A stretch of DNA of 64,000 nt from Gemmatimonadota bacterium. Lineage in GTDB: Bacteria > Gemmatimonadota > Gemmatimonadetes > Gemmatimonadales > Gemmatimonadaceae. The position numbers were made by a program, and so were the translations under genes. The stretch spans positions 171,835-235,834 of the forward strand of contig BJHH01000003.1 in NCBI GenBank assembly GCA_014192065.1, in the 5' to 3' direction. Below, piece after piece: positions 28,684-37,727 of the stretch. Within the stretch, counting starts at the first letter, position 1. Every line of letters begins with the position of its first letter. The notes under the pieces are model-generated. The model was not told the DNA's origin and made no database searches. It worked only from the letters and a program-made list of their open reading frames with translations.

Positions 28684-30825
28684 TCAATCGCGGCCACTCG
28701 AGTCGCCCGGCGAACCGCCGAGTGCAGCAACGCGTTCGAGCGGAATCCAGCCGTCACGAGCGCCGTCGAGTCGGATCTGGACCCAAACACCGCGCCGCGC
28801 GATCACTCGGGCCACCTCGCCGGCCATCGGCGTAGACCGAGCGTCGGCACCGAGCGCGGGCAACGCGCGCAATGGCACGGCGCCAGTCACTATCACGAGG
28901 CCCTCACCCTCAAGGCGCCGCTCGAGCCCCCAAGCTCCCCAGACGGCCGCACCAGCGAACGCGAATGTGCCAACCGCCATCCGTGCGGCAGCGCGCCGCT
29001 GCCAGGCCTGCCGCGCGACGAGGGTCCATCCCGTCAGCCAAAGGAGTAATGCAAGAACTGAAGCCCCCCGTCGGGGGAGCGCCGGCACGTGCGCGACTCC
29101 GCTCTCCTGGGGCGCGCGAAGCCGGGAGAGGCGAGCACGAGTAGTTGCATCGAGCGGGTCGAGGCGCAATGCACGCTGCCATCCGAGCGCCGCATTTGCT
29201 GTATCGCTTGCTTGAAACGCTGCCGTTCCAACGTTGGCCCAGGCCGCCGGTGATCGCGGCGCACTGCGCGCGGCGTCGGCGAAGTGTCTGGCAGCCCGTA
29301 CGAAATCGCCTCCAGCATAGGCCGTCGCACCGAGCGCGAACGAATCGTGGGCATCGGCCGTCAATCGCGCGAATACCGGAACCGCGGCGAGGAGAACGAG
29401 CAACGCGGCCGCTCCAGCCGCTGGCGTGGCCCGCGAACGGTACGTGGGCACGCGACGTCCACGCCAGGATTCAGTGTCGACGATCCGCAGCGCCTCACGC
29501 GCCTGGTCGCTCCACCCTGCGCCTCGGGGTTGCGGTGGAGCTGATCCGGCAAAGCAGGCCGCATCGAGTGCGGAGACGAGCGCTTCAACCGCGACGGCCG
29601 CCTCGGGCGTCACACCCCGTTTTCGCAACGCCATGGTCCACGCGCCAGTCGCCGTGAGGCGGGCCGCGTCCAGTCCGGTCCTGATGCACAGTCCATCGAT
29701 GAGGGCGCGGCGCACTTCGCCCAGTGCGTCGGCGTCGGCGCGGGCACCAATGGCGGCAAGCCGCTGCGCCGGCGTGGCGGCCGGCTTCACCCGACGCGGT
29801 CTGCGCGCAAACCAGGCGCCCAACGCACCGAGTGGGGCCAAGATGAGCGCGATCAGGACCAACGGATTCGCGCTCAACGGGAGCGGCGCATCATCGCCGA
29901 GTTCTGGCTGGATGATCATCGGCGCGTCGTCAGGGCCGGCGTCCAGGGTCACCACCGTCGCCACGACATCGCCCGTCGCCACGCGCACGGTCAACGGCTG
30001 GCTCATCGCAATCTCGTAGCGCCGCGTGCGTGGGTTGAAGAAGGCGTAGCGGAGCCCCGGTATGCGCTGCGTGCCGGCCGTGGCCGGAGTGACCAGCCAA
30101 TCAAACTCCTTCGAGCCGCCGAGCAGACTGGGCGTGGAATCGAGGCGGACGCGCTCATCGGCGTTGACCACGCTGGCCCAGTTCACGGACACCGGCGGTC
30201 GTGGAAGCAGCGTGACGTTACCCTGCCCTTCAATGCGGAGCGTGAGAATGAACGGTTCGCCGGTGCGTCCGCGGGAGGTGTCCATCCTCGCCATCGCGCT
30301 CCAGGACCCGACCGCACCGGCCCAATCGACGGGACGCCCAGCCAGCGGCGGTTCGATCGCGACGAAAGACACGCCCTCCGCGCGTAGCGAATAGTTCTGC
30401 TCCCGACTGAAGTAACTCGAACTCTGCGGGAGCGCGTAGGTCAGGCGCGCGGGCGGAATCGCGTAGCGGCCCGGAGTCAGCGGAAAGAGCGCGCGCCGAA
30501 AGACATGCACTTCGTAGGGACGCCCGTCAATGACGCTATTGAGCGATCCGTTGCCGCGCTCGCGCAAATCGTAGGACAGCAGCGATCGCGTCTCCGGCGG
30601 CTGGAACTCCGGATTGCGCCGAATGCGCTGCCGCGTGTCCTGGTCGAGAAACACGCCGAGCTGGTACGTGGCCTGCTGGCCGACATATACCGTCTCCGGC
30701 ACGACCAGCGCGTGGAAGTCTACGCCGCGCGAGTGATCGACCCGCGATCGGGTGACGACTTCAGGGCTGCCACCCTGCCCGGCGCCCTGAAGTAGCAGCG
30801 CGAATCCGATCGCGGGAATCACCAT
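28684..30825 (-). CDS. BatD-BatE fusion (Bat aerotolerance/envelope protein)
   Basis: A 713-residue exported protein. A short signal peptide (VIPAIGFALLLQG) leads to BatD-like beta-sandwich domains (YVGQQATYQLGVFLDQDT, then RGRTGEPFILTLRIEGQGNVTLLP). A membrane helix follows (LVLIALILAPLGALGAWF), then TPR-like repeats (FALGATAYAGGDFVRAARHF, AALGWQRALRLDPLD), another helix and a C-terminal SH3-type domain (GDWVxI-like GVWVQIRLDG). BatD and BatE are separate genes in Bacteroidetes; here they are joined. It overlaps the BatB-BatC gene by 7 bp. Confidence 0.78.
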   Translation of the reverse strand: MVIPAIGFALLLQGAGQGGSPEVVTRSRVDHSRGVDFHALVVPETVYVGQQATYQLGVFLDQDTRQRIRRNPEFQPPETRSLLSYDLRERGNGSLNSVIDGRPYEVHVFRRALFPLTPGRYAIPPARLTYALPQSSSYFSREQNYSLRAEGVSFVAIEPPLAGRPVDWAGAVGSWSAMARMDTSRGRTGEPFILTLRIEGQGNVTLLPRPPVSVNWASVVNADERVRLDSTPSLLGGSKEFDWLVTPATAGTQRIPGLRYAFFNPRTRRYEIAMSQPLTVRVATGDVVATVVTLDAGPDDAPMIIQPELGDDAPLPLSANPLVLIALILAPLGALGAWFARRPRRVKPAATPAQRLAAIGARADADALGEVRRALIDGLCIRTGLDAARLTATGAWTMALRKRGVTPEAAVAVEALVSALDAACFAGSAPPQPRGAGWSDQAREALRIVDTESWRGRRVPTYRSRATPAAGAAALLVLLAAVPVFARLTADAHDSFALGATAYAGGDFVRAARHFADAARSAPRSPAAWANVGTAAFQASDTANAALGWQRALRLDPLDATTRARLSRLRAPQESGVAHVPALPRRGASVLALLLWLTGWTLVARQAWQRRAAARMAVGTFAFAGAAVWGAWGLERRLEGEGLVIVTGAVPLRALPALGADARSTPMAGEVARVIARRGVWVQIRLDGARDGWIPLERVAALGGSPGDSSGRD

Positions 30826-32486
30826 TCCTTCCCGCCCGGCGGGCGCTGTTGTCGCATACCCGCCTGCTTGCGTGCCTGCGTGTCACGTTCGTCGCGCGAC
30901 GCGGCGGCGAGCAACTGCTCCGCCTGCTGGCGCGACATCTGCTTGTTGTCATCCTGCGGCTGCGCCTGCTGCGGTTGCTGTTGGGGCGGGCGCTGTGGAT
31001 CGTCGCGCGATCCGCCACCGCCGTTGTTCTGTTTCCTGATCCGGAGGGCCAGTTCGTAGTTGTACTTCGCGTCGCCATCGCCGGGTTGCTCGAGCAGCAG
31101 CGCGCGATACGCCGCGAGCGCGCCATCGGCCGCGCGCTGGCGGTCGGGGTCTTCCGGGTTCATCGCGCGTTTGAGACGCGCGAGACCGAGGTTGTAAAGT
31201 GCGGGCCGCCGCACCCGGGGGTCCGGCACCGCAGACGCCCGCTCAAGTGCTTCTTCGGCATTCGCGAGCGAATCGGCGGCGAGCAGCGCCGTCCCGAGAT
31301 CGTAGAGCGTCACCGCACGCGCATCGCCGTCATTGATCAGCCGTCGCCAACTCCGCGCCGCCTCGACGAATCGGCCCTGATCGTAGAGTGCGGCTGGCCC
31401 CTGTGCGCGTGCCACTGCGGGTAGCGCAGACAGTAGGGCGAGCGGCAGCACGAACCGCCACAGCCGCCGGACGCGATTCCAGTTTCCGCCGTCGTGGCGC
31501 CACGCGTCGAGGAGCAGGAGCAGGAGCGCCGGCAGGAGGAACCAGGTGAGCCGCAGCGGCCGCGAGAGACCCTCCTGCACGTCACGCTGTTCGGCGTCGA
31601 GGCGCGAGAGTGCCTGCGCCACGCGCCCGCCGCGGTCCCCGTCAGTGGCGGCGATGAATTCGCCGCCGCCGGCGTCGGCCACCGCCTTGAGGAGTGCTGG
31701 ATCGTAACGAGTAATCACGACTTCCCCGTCGCTGTCTCGCTTCGGCACGATGTCCGCGCCGCTCCGCTCCGGAATGGTGGTCCCCTCTTTGGTGCCGAAC
31801 CCGACGGTGATGACGCTGATTCCCGCGTTCTTCGCCGCCGTGGCCGCCGCGATTGCTGCGTCGTGGTCGTCGAACGCCTCGCCGTCGCTCAGGATCACAA
31901 GCGCGCGGCTCGCCGACCCGTTCGCGGCCTGCAGCAGTTGCGTCCCCTGGAGGATCGTCGGCGCGAGCGCGGTGCCGGCAAAGCCCACGATATTCGGATC
32001 GAAGTTGTCGAGGAAGAGTTCGATCGCACCATGGTCGGAGGTGAGCGGCGTGAGCACGTAGCTCTTGCCCGCAAACGCAATGAGCGCGTTGCGATCGCCG
32101 GGCGCGGCGGCGCGGTAGCGCCGCACTTCCTGCCGCATGCGCTGCAACCGGCTTGGTCGCTCGTCTTCGGCGGTCATCGAGAGCGATGCGTCCATGGCCA
32201 GGGCGACGTCGAGCCCGCGCTGCCGAACGGTGGCGGTGCCCGCGCCCCAACGCGGCCCGGCAAACGCGATAAGCGCCAAGGCCAGGGCCGCACCGAGTCG
32301 TGCCGCCCGACCGACTGGAGGACGGCGCATCCTGGCGGGCGCGAGCCGCACGATGGCCGCGGCGGTGCCGAGCGACGCAATGCGCGACGCACGACGACGG
32401 TACTGCCACCAGAAGAGCGCGGCCACGAAGAACGGCGCTGCGAGTGCGGCGAGCGCGGCCCAGGTGAGCTCGACGAAGCGGATCAT
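30819..32486 (-). CDS. BatB-BatC fusion: VWA domain with C-terminal TPRs
   Basis: A 555-residue membrane protein. Two N-terminal hydrophobic segments (LTWAALAALAAPFFVAALFW; AALALALIAFAGPRW) precede a von Willebrand A domain with a full MIDAS motif, DASLS (residues 99-103). Another membrane stretch (LTWFLLPALLLLLLDAW) follows, then TPR-like repeats (LYDQGRFVEAARSWRRLI; LYNLGLARLKRA) and a Gln/Pro-rich charged tail. BatB and BatC normally form two genes. The MIDAS suggests metal-dependent ligand binding in the periplasm. Confidence 0.82.
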   Translation of the reverse strand: MIRFVELTWAALAALAAPFFVAALFWWQYRRRASRIASLGTAAAIVRLAPARMRRPPVGRAARLGAALALALIAFAGPRWGAGTATVRQRGLDVALAMDASLSMTAEDERPSRLQRMRQEVRRYRAAAPGDRNALIAFAGKSYVLTPLTSDHGAIELFLDNFDPNIVGFAGTALAPTILQGTQLLQAANGSASRALVILSDGEAFDDHDAAIAAATAAKNAGISVITVGFGTKEGTTIPERSGADIVPKRDSDGEVVITRYDPALLKAVADAGGGEFIAATDGDRGGRVAQALSRLDAEQRDVQEGLSRPLRLTWFLLPALLLLLLDAWRHDGGNWNRVRRLWRFVLPLALLSALPAVARAQGPAALYDQGRFVEAARSWRRLINDGDARAVTLYDLGTALLAADSLANAEEALERASAVPDPRVRRPALYNLGLARLKRAMNPEDPDRQRAADGALAAYRALLLEQPGDGDAKYNYELALRIRKQNNGGGGSRDDPQRPPQQQPQQAQPQDDNKQMSRQQAEQLLAAASRDERDTQARKQAGMRQQRPPGGKEW

Positions 32487-33475
32487 GGCAGCGGACCCCG
32501 CCAGGCCACGAGCATGAGTTCCAGGAGGAGCGCCGCGATGGCGATCCCGAGCGGCCAGCGATAGAGCTCCTCGTAACGGACGTACCGCTTGGCCCGGATT
32601 GGGGAGCGCTCCAGCTGGTCGATCTGCTCGTAGATCCGCTGTAGCGCGAGACCGTCCCGCGCCCGGAAGTACTTGCCGCCGCTGATCTGCGCGATGTACT
32701 CGAGCAGCGGTTCGTCGATCTCCACGGGTCGGCTCTCGTAGCGCAGCCCAAACACGCCGCGGCCGACCGGCACTGGCGCCATCCCTTCGCTGCCGACGCC
32801 GATCGTGTACATCCTGATGCCAAGCGCCGCGGCGGCGTTAGCCGCGGTTCGCGGGTCGATGGTCCCGCGGTTGTTCACGCCGTCGGTCAACAGGATCAAC
32901 ACCTTCGAACGCCCTTGCGCATCGCGCAGGCGGTTGGCCGAGGTGATAATGCCGGTGCCGATCGCCGTGCCGTCGTCCAGCTGGCCGGGCTGCAGGTTGT
33001 CCACAGCCGCCAGCAGCACAGGATAGTCGACCGTGAGCGGCACTTGCGTGAGCGCCTCGCCGGAGAACGCCACGATGCCGACCTGATCGACCGTCCGTCC
33101 GAGGACAAACTCCTTGACGCGGGTTTTCGCGACCTCGAGCCGGTTCAGTGGCTGGAAATCTTCGGCGAGCATCGAACTCGAAATGTCGATTGCGAGGATG
33201 ATGCTAATGCCGTCCGACGAAACATTCTCCGCCCGTGCGCCGGCCCTCGGTCGTGCGAGCGCCACGCAAACGCCGGTGATCGCGAGTAGCCGCAGCGTGA
33301 CCAACACACGCGTGAGCCAGCGCCCGCGGAACGAGCCGCGGGCGAGTACATCGACGCGGGAAAAGAGAATCGCGGCGGGTCGCCGGGTGCGTCGCCACCA
33401 GAGCCATCCGCCGGCCAGCGCGAGCAGCAGCGACCACCAGGGCGCACCGAAATCGAAACGACTGAGGAGACTCAT
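32483..33475 (-). CDS. BatA-type VWA domain membrane protein
   Basis: A 330-residue protein with hydrophobic N-terminal segments (WWSLLLALAGGWLWWRR; VLVTLRLLAITGVCVALA), then a VWA domain with DISSS (97-101) as MIDAS and TDGVNNRGTID downstream. A C-terminal membrane helix (PLGIAIAALLLELMLVAWRG) closes it. It overlaps the BatB gene by 4 bp. BatA/BatB pairs are thought to form a periplasmic adaptor with MoxR; the biochemical role is not established. Confidence 0.85.
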   Translation of the reverse strand: MSLLSRFDFGAPWWSLLLALAGGWLWWRRTRRPAAILFSRVDVLARGSFRGRWLTRVLVTLRLLAITGVCVALARPRAGARAENVSSDGISIILAIDISSSMLAEDFQPLNRLEVAKTRVKEFVLGRTVDQVGIVAFSGEALTQVPLTVDYPVLLAAVDNLQPGQLDDGTAIGTGIITSANRLRDAQGRSKVLILLTDGVNNRGTIDPRTAANAAAALGIRMYTIGVGSEGMAPVPVGRGVFGLRYESRPVEIDEPLLEYIAQISGGKYFRARDGLALQRIYEQIDQLERSPIRAKRYVRYEELYRWPLGIAIAALLLELMLVAWRGPLP

Positions 33476-34503
33476 CGACGCTTCGGCCGCGGCGGCCGCT
33501 CCATGGCGCGCAAGCGCGCCTCATGCGCAAGCTGCAACAGCGCCACGATATCGCGCGCTTCGGCGGCAAGCGCATCCGCCTCGCCAGGCCTGACAGAGGA
33601 CTGGGCAAACCGAAGCACCGCGTCACGCTCAACGAGCATCGTGAGGCGCTGGAGCGGCAACGGGAAGTCATCTTTGGCTAGGGCCAGCACCAACTCCGAG
33701 GCGTCGAGCGACACCGTGAGTTCTGGAAACCGGCGTGCGATGTAGGCGCGCATGACGTCGACGTGAGCAATCACGTGACGTCCAGGCTCTCCCGCTTCGC
33801 CGAGCGCGAGATGCTCCAGTGCGGTGAACGACGCCTTCGCCTGCTTCCACGCTTCGGGTACGGCGCCTTGGCCGCGTTCCCGACCACGGGATCGGCGGCG
33901 CAGCCAGAGCCAGGCGAGCAACGCCGCGAGCGTGACGCCGAGCACGAGGTACTGCCAGAGCTTGCCGGGCAGCGGCAACGGCGCCCGTAGATCGCGTGGT
34001 GCGTGGTCGGTGGTATCGGAGGGGAGCACCGATGTCACCTCGACCGTCGCCTGCGAGCCGACGGCGAACGAGCGCTGCTGGCCTGCCACTGAGATCACGA
34101 CCGGACCAAACGACGGCGTGCGGCGGCCGATGTCCCACGCGACGAAGCTGTAGACCGCTGTGCGATCCAGCAGGTTGCCGGGCGGCCCTTCTTCGATCGA
34201 CCGTGGATCCACCGGGTCGACCTGGTCAGCAGACTCCGGGACGTCAGGGAACCGTACCGTGGCGACCTTTGGGGCGCGCACGCGCAGGCGCACGGTGAAC
34301 GACTCTCCGACCGTGACGGCTTCAGGCGACACCGTGACCGTGACCATCGACGCCCTGGCATCGGGAGCCTGCGCACCGAGCGGCGTACCGAGCGGCGTAC
34401 CGAGCGGCGTACCGAGCGGCGTACCGAGCGCAACGAGCGCGAGCACGAGCACCGCGAACGAACCCTCGGCGCCTCCGGCGCGCACTGCCAAGAACGTTCG
34501 CAT
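33472..34503 (-). CDS. exported protein in the DUF4381 position of the Bat cluster
   Basis: A 343-residue protein. ATG 34503 overlaps the DUF58 stop by one base (TGATG). A signal peptide (LAVRAGG... VLVLALVALG) runs straight into four GTPL repeats and ends LGAQA, a good signal peptidase site. After it a beta-sandwich domain follows (VTVSPEAVTVGESFTVRLRV), then a transmembrane helix (YLVLGVTLAALLAWLWL) and a cytoplasmic helical domain. The gene order moxR-DUF58-this-batA-batB matches DUF4381 operons, but this protein is longer. Confidence 0.65.
   Translation of the reverse strand: MRTFLAVRAGGAEGSFAVLVLALVALGTPLGTPLGTPLGTPLGAQAPDARASMVTVTVSPEAVTVGESFTVRLRVRAPKVATVRFPDVPESADQVDPVDPRSIEEGPPGNLLDRTAVYSFVAWDIGRRTPSFGPVVISVAGQQRSFAVGSQATVEVTSVLPSDTTDHAPRDLRAPLPLPGKLWQYLVLGVTLAALLAWLWLRRRSRGRERGQGAVPEAWKQAKASFTALEHLALGEAGEPGRHVIAHVDVMRAYIARRFPELTVSLDASELVLALAKDDFPLPLQRLTMLVERDAVLRFAQSSVRPGEADALAAEARDIVALLQLAHEARLRAMERPPRPKRR
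34381..34428. repeat. 12-bp tandem repeat, four units, in a signal peptide
   Basis: Four perfect copies of CGGCGTACCGAG. On the coding (minus) strand they add GTPL repeats between the hydrophobic core and the AQA cleavage site. Unit length is a multiple of three, so copy-number change would alter peptide length without frameshift. Confidence 0.95.
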
Positions 34504-35402
34504 CAACGCCGACGGATGCGCCGGCCGCGGATCTCGCGCGTGTTGAAGAACCGGAGTAGCGGCTCGGCCCATCCAACTTCGGTGCGCACGACGACCTCGT
34601 CGATCGCGAGCCGGCGGAGTAACTGCTGCCGAGCAGCGCGCTCCGCCTGCACGTCGCGCTGGTAGCGATCGCGGACTACCGGATCGCTCGTGTCGATCTC
34701 GATGAGTGTGCCCGATTCGGTATCGACCAGTCTCGTCACGCCAAGATTCGGCAGGATGCGTTCGCCCGGATCGTCGAGCACCACCGCAACGAGATCGTGG
34801 CGTTGCGACAACATCCGAAGCTGCCGTTCGATCGTGGGCGTCACGAAATCCGAAATCACGAACACGATCGCGTGATGCGGTAGCACCCGCACGGCGTAGT
34901 CGAGCGCGGTGGCGAGGTTGGTCGCCCGACCAGATGTCGGCCAGGCCAGCACGTCGCGCACGAGCCGCAGCGCGTGACGACGCCCTTTGCGCGGGGGCAC
35001 GATGTGCTCCGGATGATCCGAACAGAGAATCAACCCCACGCGGTCGTTGTTACGCGTCGCGGTCAGCGCCAGCACGGCCGCGAGCTCCGCCGCCATCGAC
35101 TGTTTATCGCGGTCACCAATGCCGAACCGACTCGATCCGGACGTGTCCACGATCAGCAACACGGTGAGCTCGCGTTCCTCGACGTACTGCTTGACGAAGA
35201 GCCGCCGCATGCGCGCACTCACATTCCAGTCAATCGTGCGGACTTCATCACCGGGCTGGTACTCGCGCACCTCCGAGAACTCCATGCCCTGTCCCTTGAA
35301 CACGGAGTGGTACTCGCCGACGAAGCGCGAGTTGACCAGACCGCGCGTACGCAGCTCAATCCGCTTGACTTGCCGGAGGATGTCCGGCGAGATGGCGGGC
35401 AT
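34503..35402 (-). CDS. DUF58 domain protein of the MoxR/Bat cluster
   Basis: A 299-residue DUF58 protein. The family signature YQPGDEVRTIDWNVSARM and TVLLIVDTSGSSRFG are present, followed by a VWA-like fold (VFVISDFVTP). It has no membrane helix, so it should sit in the cytoplasm near MoxR. It starts 18 bp after moxR and is coupled to the next gene. DUF58 proteins act with MoxR ATPases in VWA protein maturation by analogy; substrate unknown. Confidence 0.9.
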   Translation of the reverse strand: MPAISPDILRQVKRIELRTRGLVNSRFVGEYHSVFKGQGMEFSEVREYQPGDEVRTIDWNVSARMRRLFVKQYVEERELTVLLIVDTSGSSRFGIGDRDKQSMAAELAAVLALTATRNNDRVGLILCSDHPEHIVPPRKGRRHALRLVRDVLAWPTSGRATNLATALDYAVRVLPHHAIVFVISDFVTPTIERQLRMLSQRHDLVAVVLDDPGERILPNLGVTRLVDTESGTLIEIDTSDPVVRDRYQRDVQAERAARQQLLRRLAIDEVVVRTEVGWAEPLLRFFNTREIRGRRIRRR

Positions 35403-35420
35403 CGCTGGGGTGCCGTCGGC

Positions 35421-36395
35421 CTACGGAGCGGGAACCGTCGCGAGCACCCGCGCGACCACTTCGTCGCTGACGACGTTCTCGGCTTCCGCCTCATACGTGA
35501 GCAACACACGGTGGCGCAGGACGTCGGGCGCCATCGCGCGGACGTCGTCTGGCGACACAAAGTCGCGACCGCGCAGGAAGGCGTGCGCACGCGAGGCCTG
35601 TGCGAGTGAGATCGTGGCCCGCGGACTAGCGCCGAACTCGATCAGCGGCACGAGGTCGGGAAGCCCGACATCGCCTGGCGTACGGGTTGCATGCACGATA
35701 TCTACGATGTAGTTGACGATGCGTTCATCGAGGAACAGCCCCGCGACATGCGCGCGGGTCGCCATAATTGCGGCCGGCGTCGCGACTGGCTCGACCGGAA
35801 TCGCGTCGCCACCTGCCATGCGGCGCATGATCTCCTTCTCTTCATCGCGGGTCGGGTAGCCCACGCGGAGTTTGAGCATAAACCGATCGATCTGCGCTTC
35901 GGGAAGTGGATAGGTGCCTTCCTGCTCGATCGGGTTCTGCGTCGCGAGGACAAGGAACGGTTCGTCGAGGACGAAGCTTGTGCCACCGATGGTGACCTGC
36001 TTTTCCTGCATCGCTTCGAGCAGCGCGGCCTGTACCTTGGCCGGCGCGCGGTTGATTTCGTCAGCCAGCACGATGTTGGCGAAGATCGGCCCGCGCTTCA
36101 CCGAGAACGTACCCGACGCCTGATCAAACACCTGCGTGCCGATCACGTCGGCGGGCAACAGGTCGGGCGTGAACTGCACGCGGCTGAACTTCGTGCGGAC
36201 GGTTTCGGCCAGCGTTTTCACCGCCAGTGTTTTGGCTAGGCCGGGCACGCCCTCAATCAGCACGTGCCCACCGGTCAGCAACGACACCATGAGCCGCTCG
36301 ATCATCGCGTCTTGGCCGACAACGCGACGCGCCACCTGCTTCAGGATGTTCTGGACGAGTGAGGGATCGAGCGCGGGGTCGTTCTGCTTGGTCAC
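35421..36395 (-). CDS. MoxR-family AAA+ ATPase
   Basis: A 324-residue MoxR ATPase, thought to act as a chaperone for VWA-domain proteins. VVGQDAMIERLMVSLLTGGH is followed by Walker A EGVPGLAKT (48-56) and Walker B with ADEINRAP (DEIN 112-115). ATQNPIEQEGTYPLPEAQ is diagnostic for MoxR. GTG 36395 begins near the usual family start; I see no ATG closer, and no clear ribosome binding site. It heads the Bat cluster on the minus strand. Confidence 0.92.
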   Translation of the reverse strand: MTKQNDPALDPSLVQNILKQVARRVVGQDAMIERLMVSLLTGGHVLIEGVPGLAKTLAVKTLAETVRTKFSRVQFTPDLLPADVIGTQVFDQASGTFSVKRGPIFANIVLADEINRAPAKVQAALLEAMQEKQVTIGGTSFVLDEPFLVLATQNPIEQEGTYPLPEAQIDRFMLKLRVGYPTRDEEKEIMRRMAGGDAIPVEPVATPAAIMATRAHVAGLFLDERIVNYIVDIVHATRTPGDVGLPDLVPLIEFGASPRATISLAQASRAHAFLRGRDFVSPDDVRAMAPDVLRHRVLLTYEAEAENVVSDEVVARVLATVPAP

Positions 36396-36438
36396 GGGAG
36401 GCGCGCGCTGTGAGGAGACAGAGCCGGGGAACCCATCA

Positions 36439-37149
36439 TTATAAAGCGTGGAGCAGATGTAGTTCGCGCTTAGTGAGCGGCCGGCATTCGCCGCGGGGAA
36501 GCTTGCCGAGCTCGATCGGGCCAAACCGTTCGCGTACGAGGCGCTGTACGTCGAGCCCCAACGCTTCGCACACGCGCCGCACTTCGCGGTTCTTCCCTTC
36601 GGTCAGCGTGATCTCGAGGCGCCAGTGGCCGTGGCCTTCGGGCGTCGCCAGCGCTTCCTTGGCCACGACGAGTCCATCGTCGAGTTCGACGCCGTTCCGG
36701 AGTGCACGCACGGCCGCCTGCGCGTCGCCGCGCACATACGCGGCATACATCCGCTCGATCTCGCTACTCGGATGCGTCAGCGTGTGGGCCATGTCACCGT
36801 CGGTGGTCATCAGCAAGACCCCTTCCGTGAGGTAGTCGAGTCGGCCGACGTAGGTCAGTCCGGGGTCGGGCGGCACCAACTCGAACACCGTTGGCCGACC
36901 GCGTGGATCGCCCTTCGAGGTGAGCGTGCCCGACGGTTTGTGCAGGAGGTACGTGGTCGCGGCGGCAGGCGCTCCGACCGGCTGTCCGTCGACGGTGATC
37001 TTGTCGCGTCCCGGCGTGACGCTCTGTCCGAGCGTGGCCGGCTCGCCGTTAACCAACACCCGCCCAGCCGAGATGAGCGTCTCGGCGGCCCGGCGCGACG
37101 CCACGCCCGCCCGTGCGAGCGCGCGCTGGAGGCGCATCGGCTCCGTCAC
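36439..37149 (-). CDS. ribosomal large subunit pseudouridine synthase, RluB type
   Basis: A 236-residue pseudouridine synthase with an N-terminal S4 RNA-binding domain (RLQRALARAGVASRRAAETLI, GRVLVNG) and the catalytic Asp motif VGRLDYLTEGVLLMTTDGD. RREVRRVCEALGL-type C-terminal elements (NREVRRVCEALG) place it in the RsuA/RluB/E/F group. The start is GTG 37149, overlapping scpB as GTGA; ATG 37137 is also possible. Position after scpA-scpB is common in bacteria. Confidence 0.9.
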   Translation of the reverse strand: MTEPMRLQRALARAGVASRRAAETLISAGRVLVNGEPATLGQSVTPGRDKITVDGQPVGAPAAATTYLLHKPSGTLTSKGDPRGRPTVFELVPPDPGLTYVGRLDYLTEGVLLMTTDGDMAHTLTHPSSEIERMYAAYVRGDAQAAVRALRNGVELDDGLVVAKEALATPEGHGHWRLEITLTEGKNREVRRVCEALGLDVQRLVRERFGPIELGKLPRGECRPLTKRELHLLHAL

Positions 37150-37727
37150 GCCGCGCTAACGGCTGGAACCGGCGCAGTAGCCGGCGCAGTAGCCGGCTCG
37201 CTCGACCGAAGTGCGATCGAGAGTTCATCGATACGTGGCAGTTCTTCGAGGTGGCGCAGCGCGAACTGTTCGAGGAAGAGCGGCGTCGTCCCGTAGAGGA
37301 GCGGACGGCCAAGCCCTTCGCCGCGCGCGACCACGTCAACGAGGCCGCGTTCGAGGAGCGATTTCAGAATTGCCCCAACGTCCACGCCCCGGATCTCGGC
37401 GATATCGGCGCGGCCGATCGGCTGCCGGTAGGCAATGATCGCGAGCGTTTCGAGTGCCGCGCCTGAGAGGCGGTGCGGCCGAACAGCCATCTGCGCCCGT
37501 TCAATCGCCTCGGTGTATTCCGGACGCGTCAGGACCTGCCAGCCACCGCCCTGCTCGACGAGTTCCACACCGTGGCCATCCACGTTGTAGTGCTCACGGA
37601 GTTCATCGAGTGCCGATTGCACGGCAGCCTTCGACGCGTCGGCGTCGAGGGCCCGGAGTTCGTCGGTCGGAATCGGCCGCGGACTCGCAAAGAGTGCGGC
37701 TTCAAGCAGCTTCGCCAGCGAGTTCAC
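37146..37727 (-). CDS. scpB: segregation and condensation protein B
   Basis: A 193-residue ScpB, a kleisin-associated winged-helix protein that works with ScpA and SMC in chromosome condensation. KLLEAALFASPRPIPTDEL and LSGAALETLAIIAYRQPIGRADIAEIRG are family motifs. GTG 37727 lies 26 bp inside scpA. The C-terminus ends with an Ala/Thr/Pro repeat (EPATAPATAPVPAV) encoded by short direct repeats. Confidence 0.92.
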   Translation of the reverse strand: MNSLAKLLEAALFASPRPIPTDELRALDADASKAAVQSALDELREHYNVDGHGVELVEQGGGWQVLTRPEYTEAIERAQMAVRPHRLSGAALETLAIIAYRQPIGRADIAEIRGVDVGAILKSLLERGLVDVVARGEGLGRPLLYGTTPLFLEQFALRHLEELPRIDELSIALRSSEPATAPATAPVPAVSAA

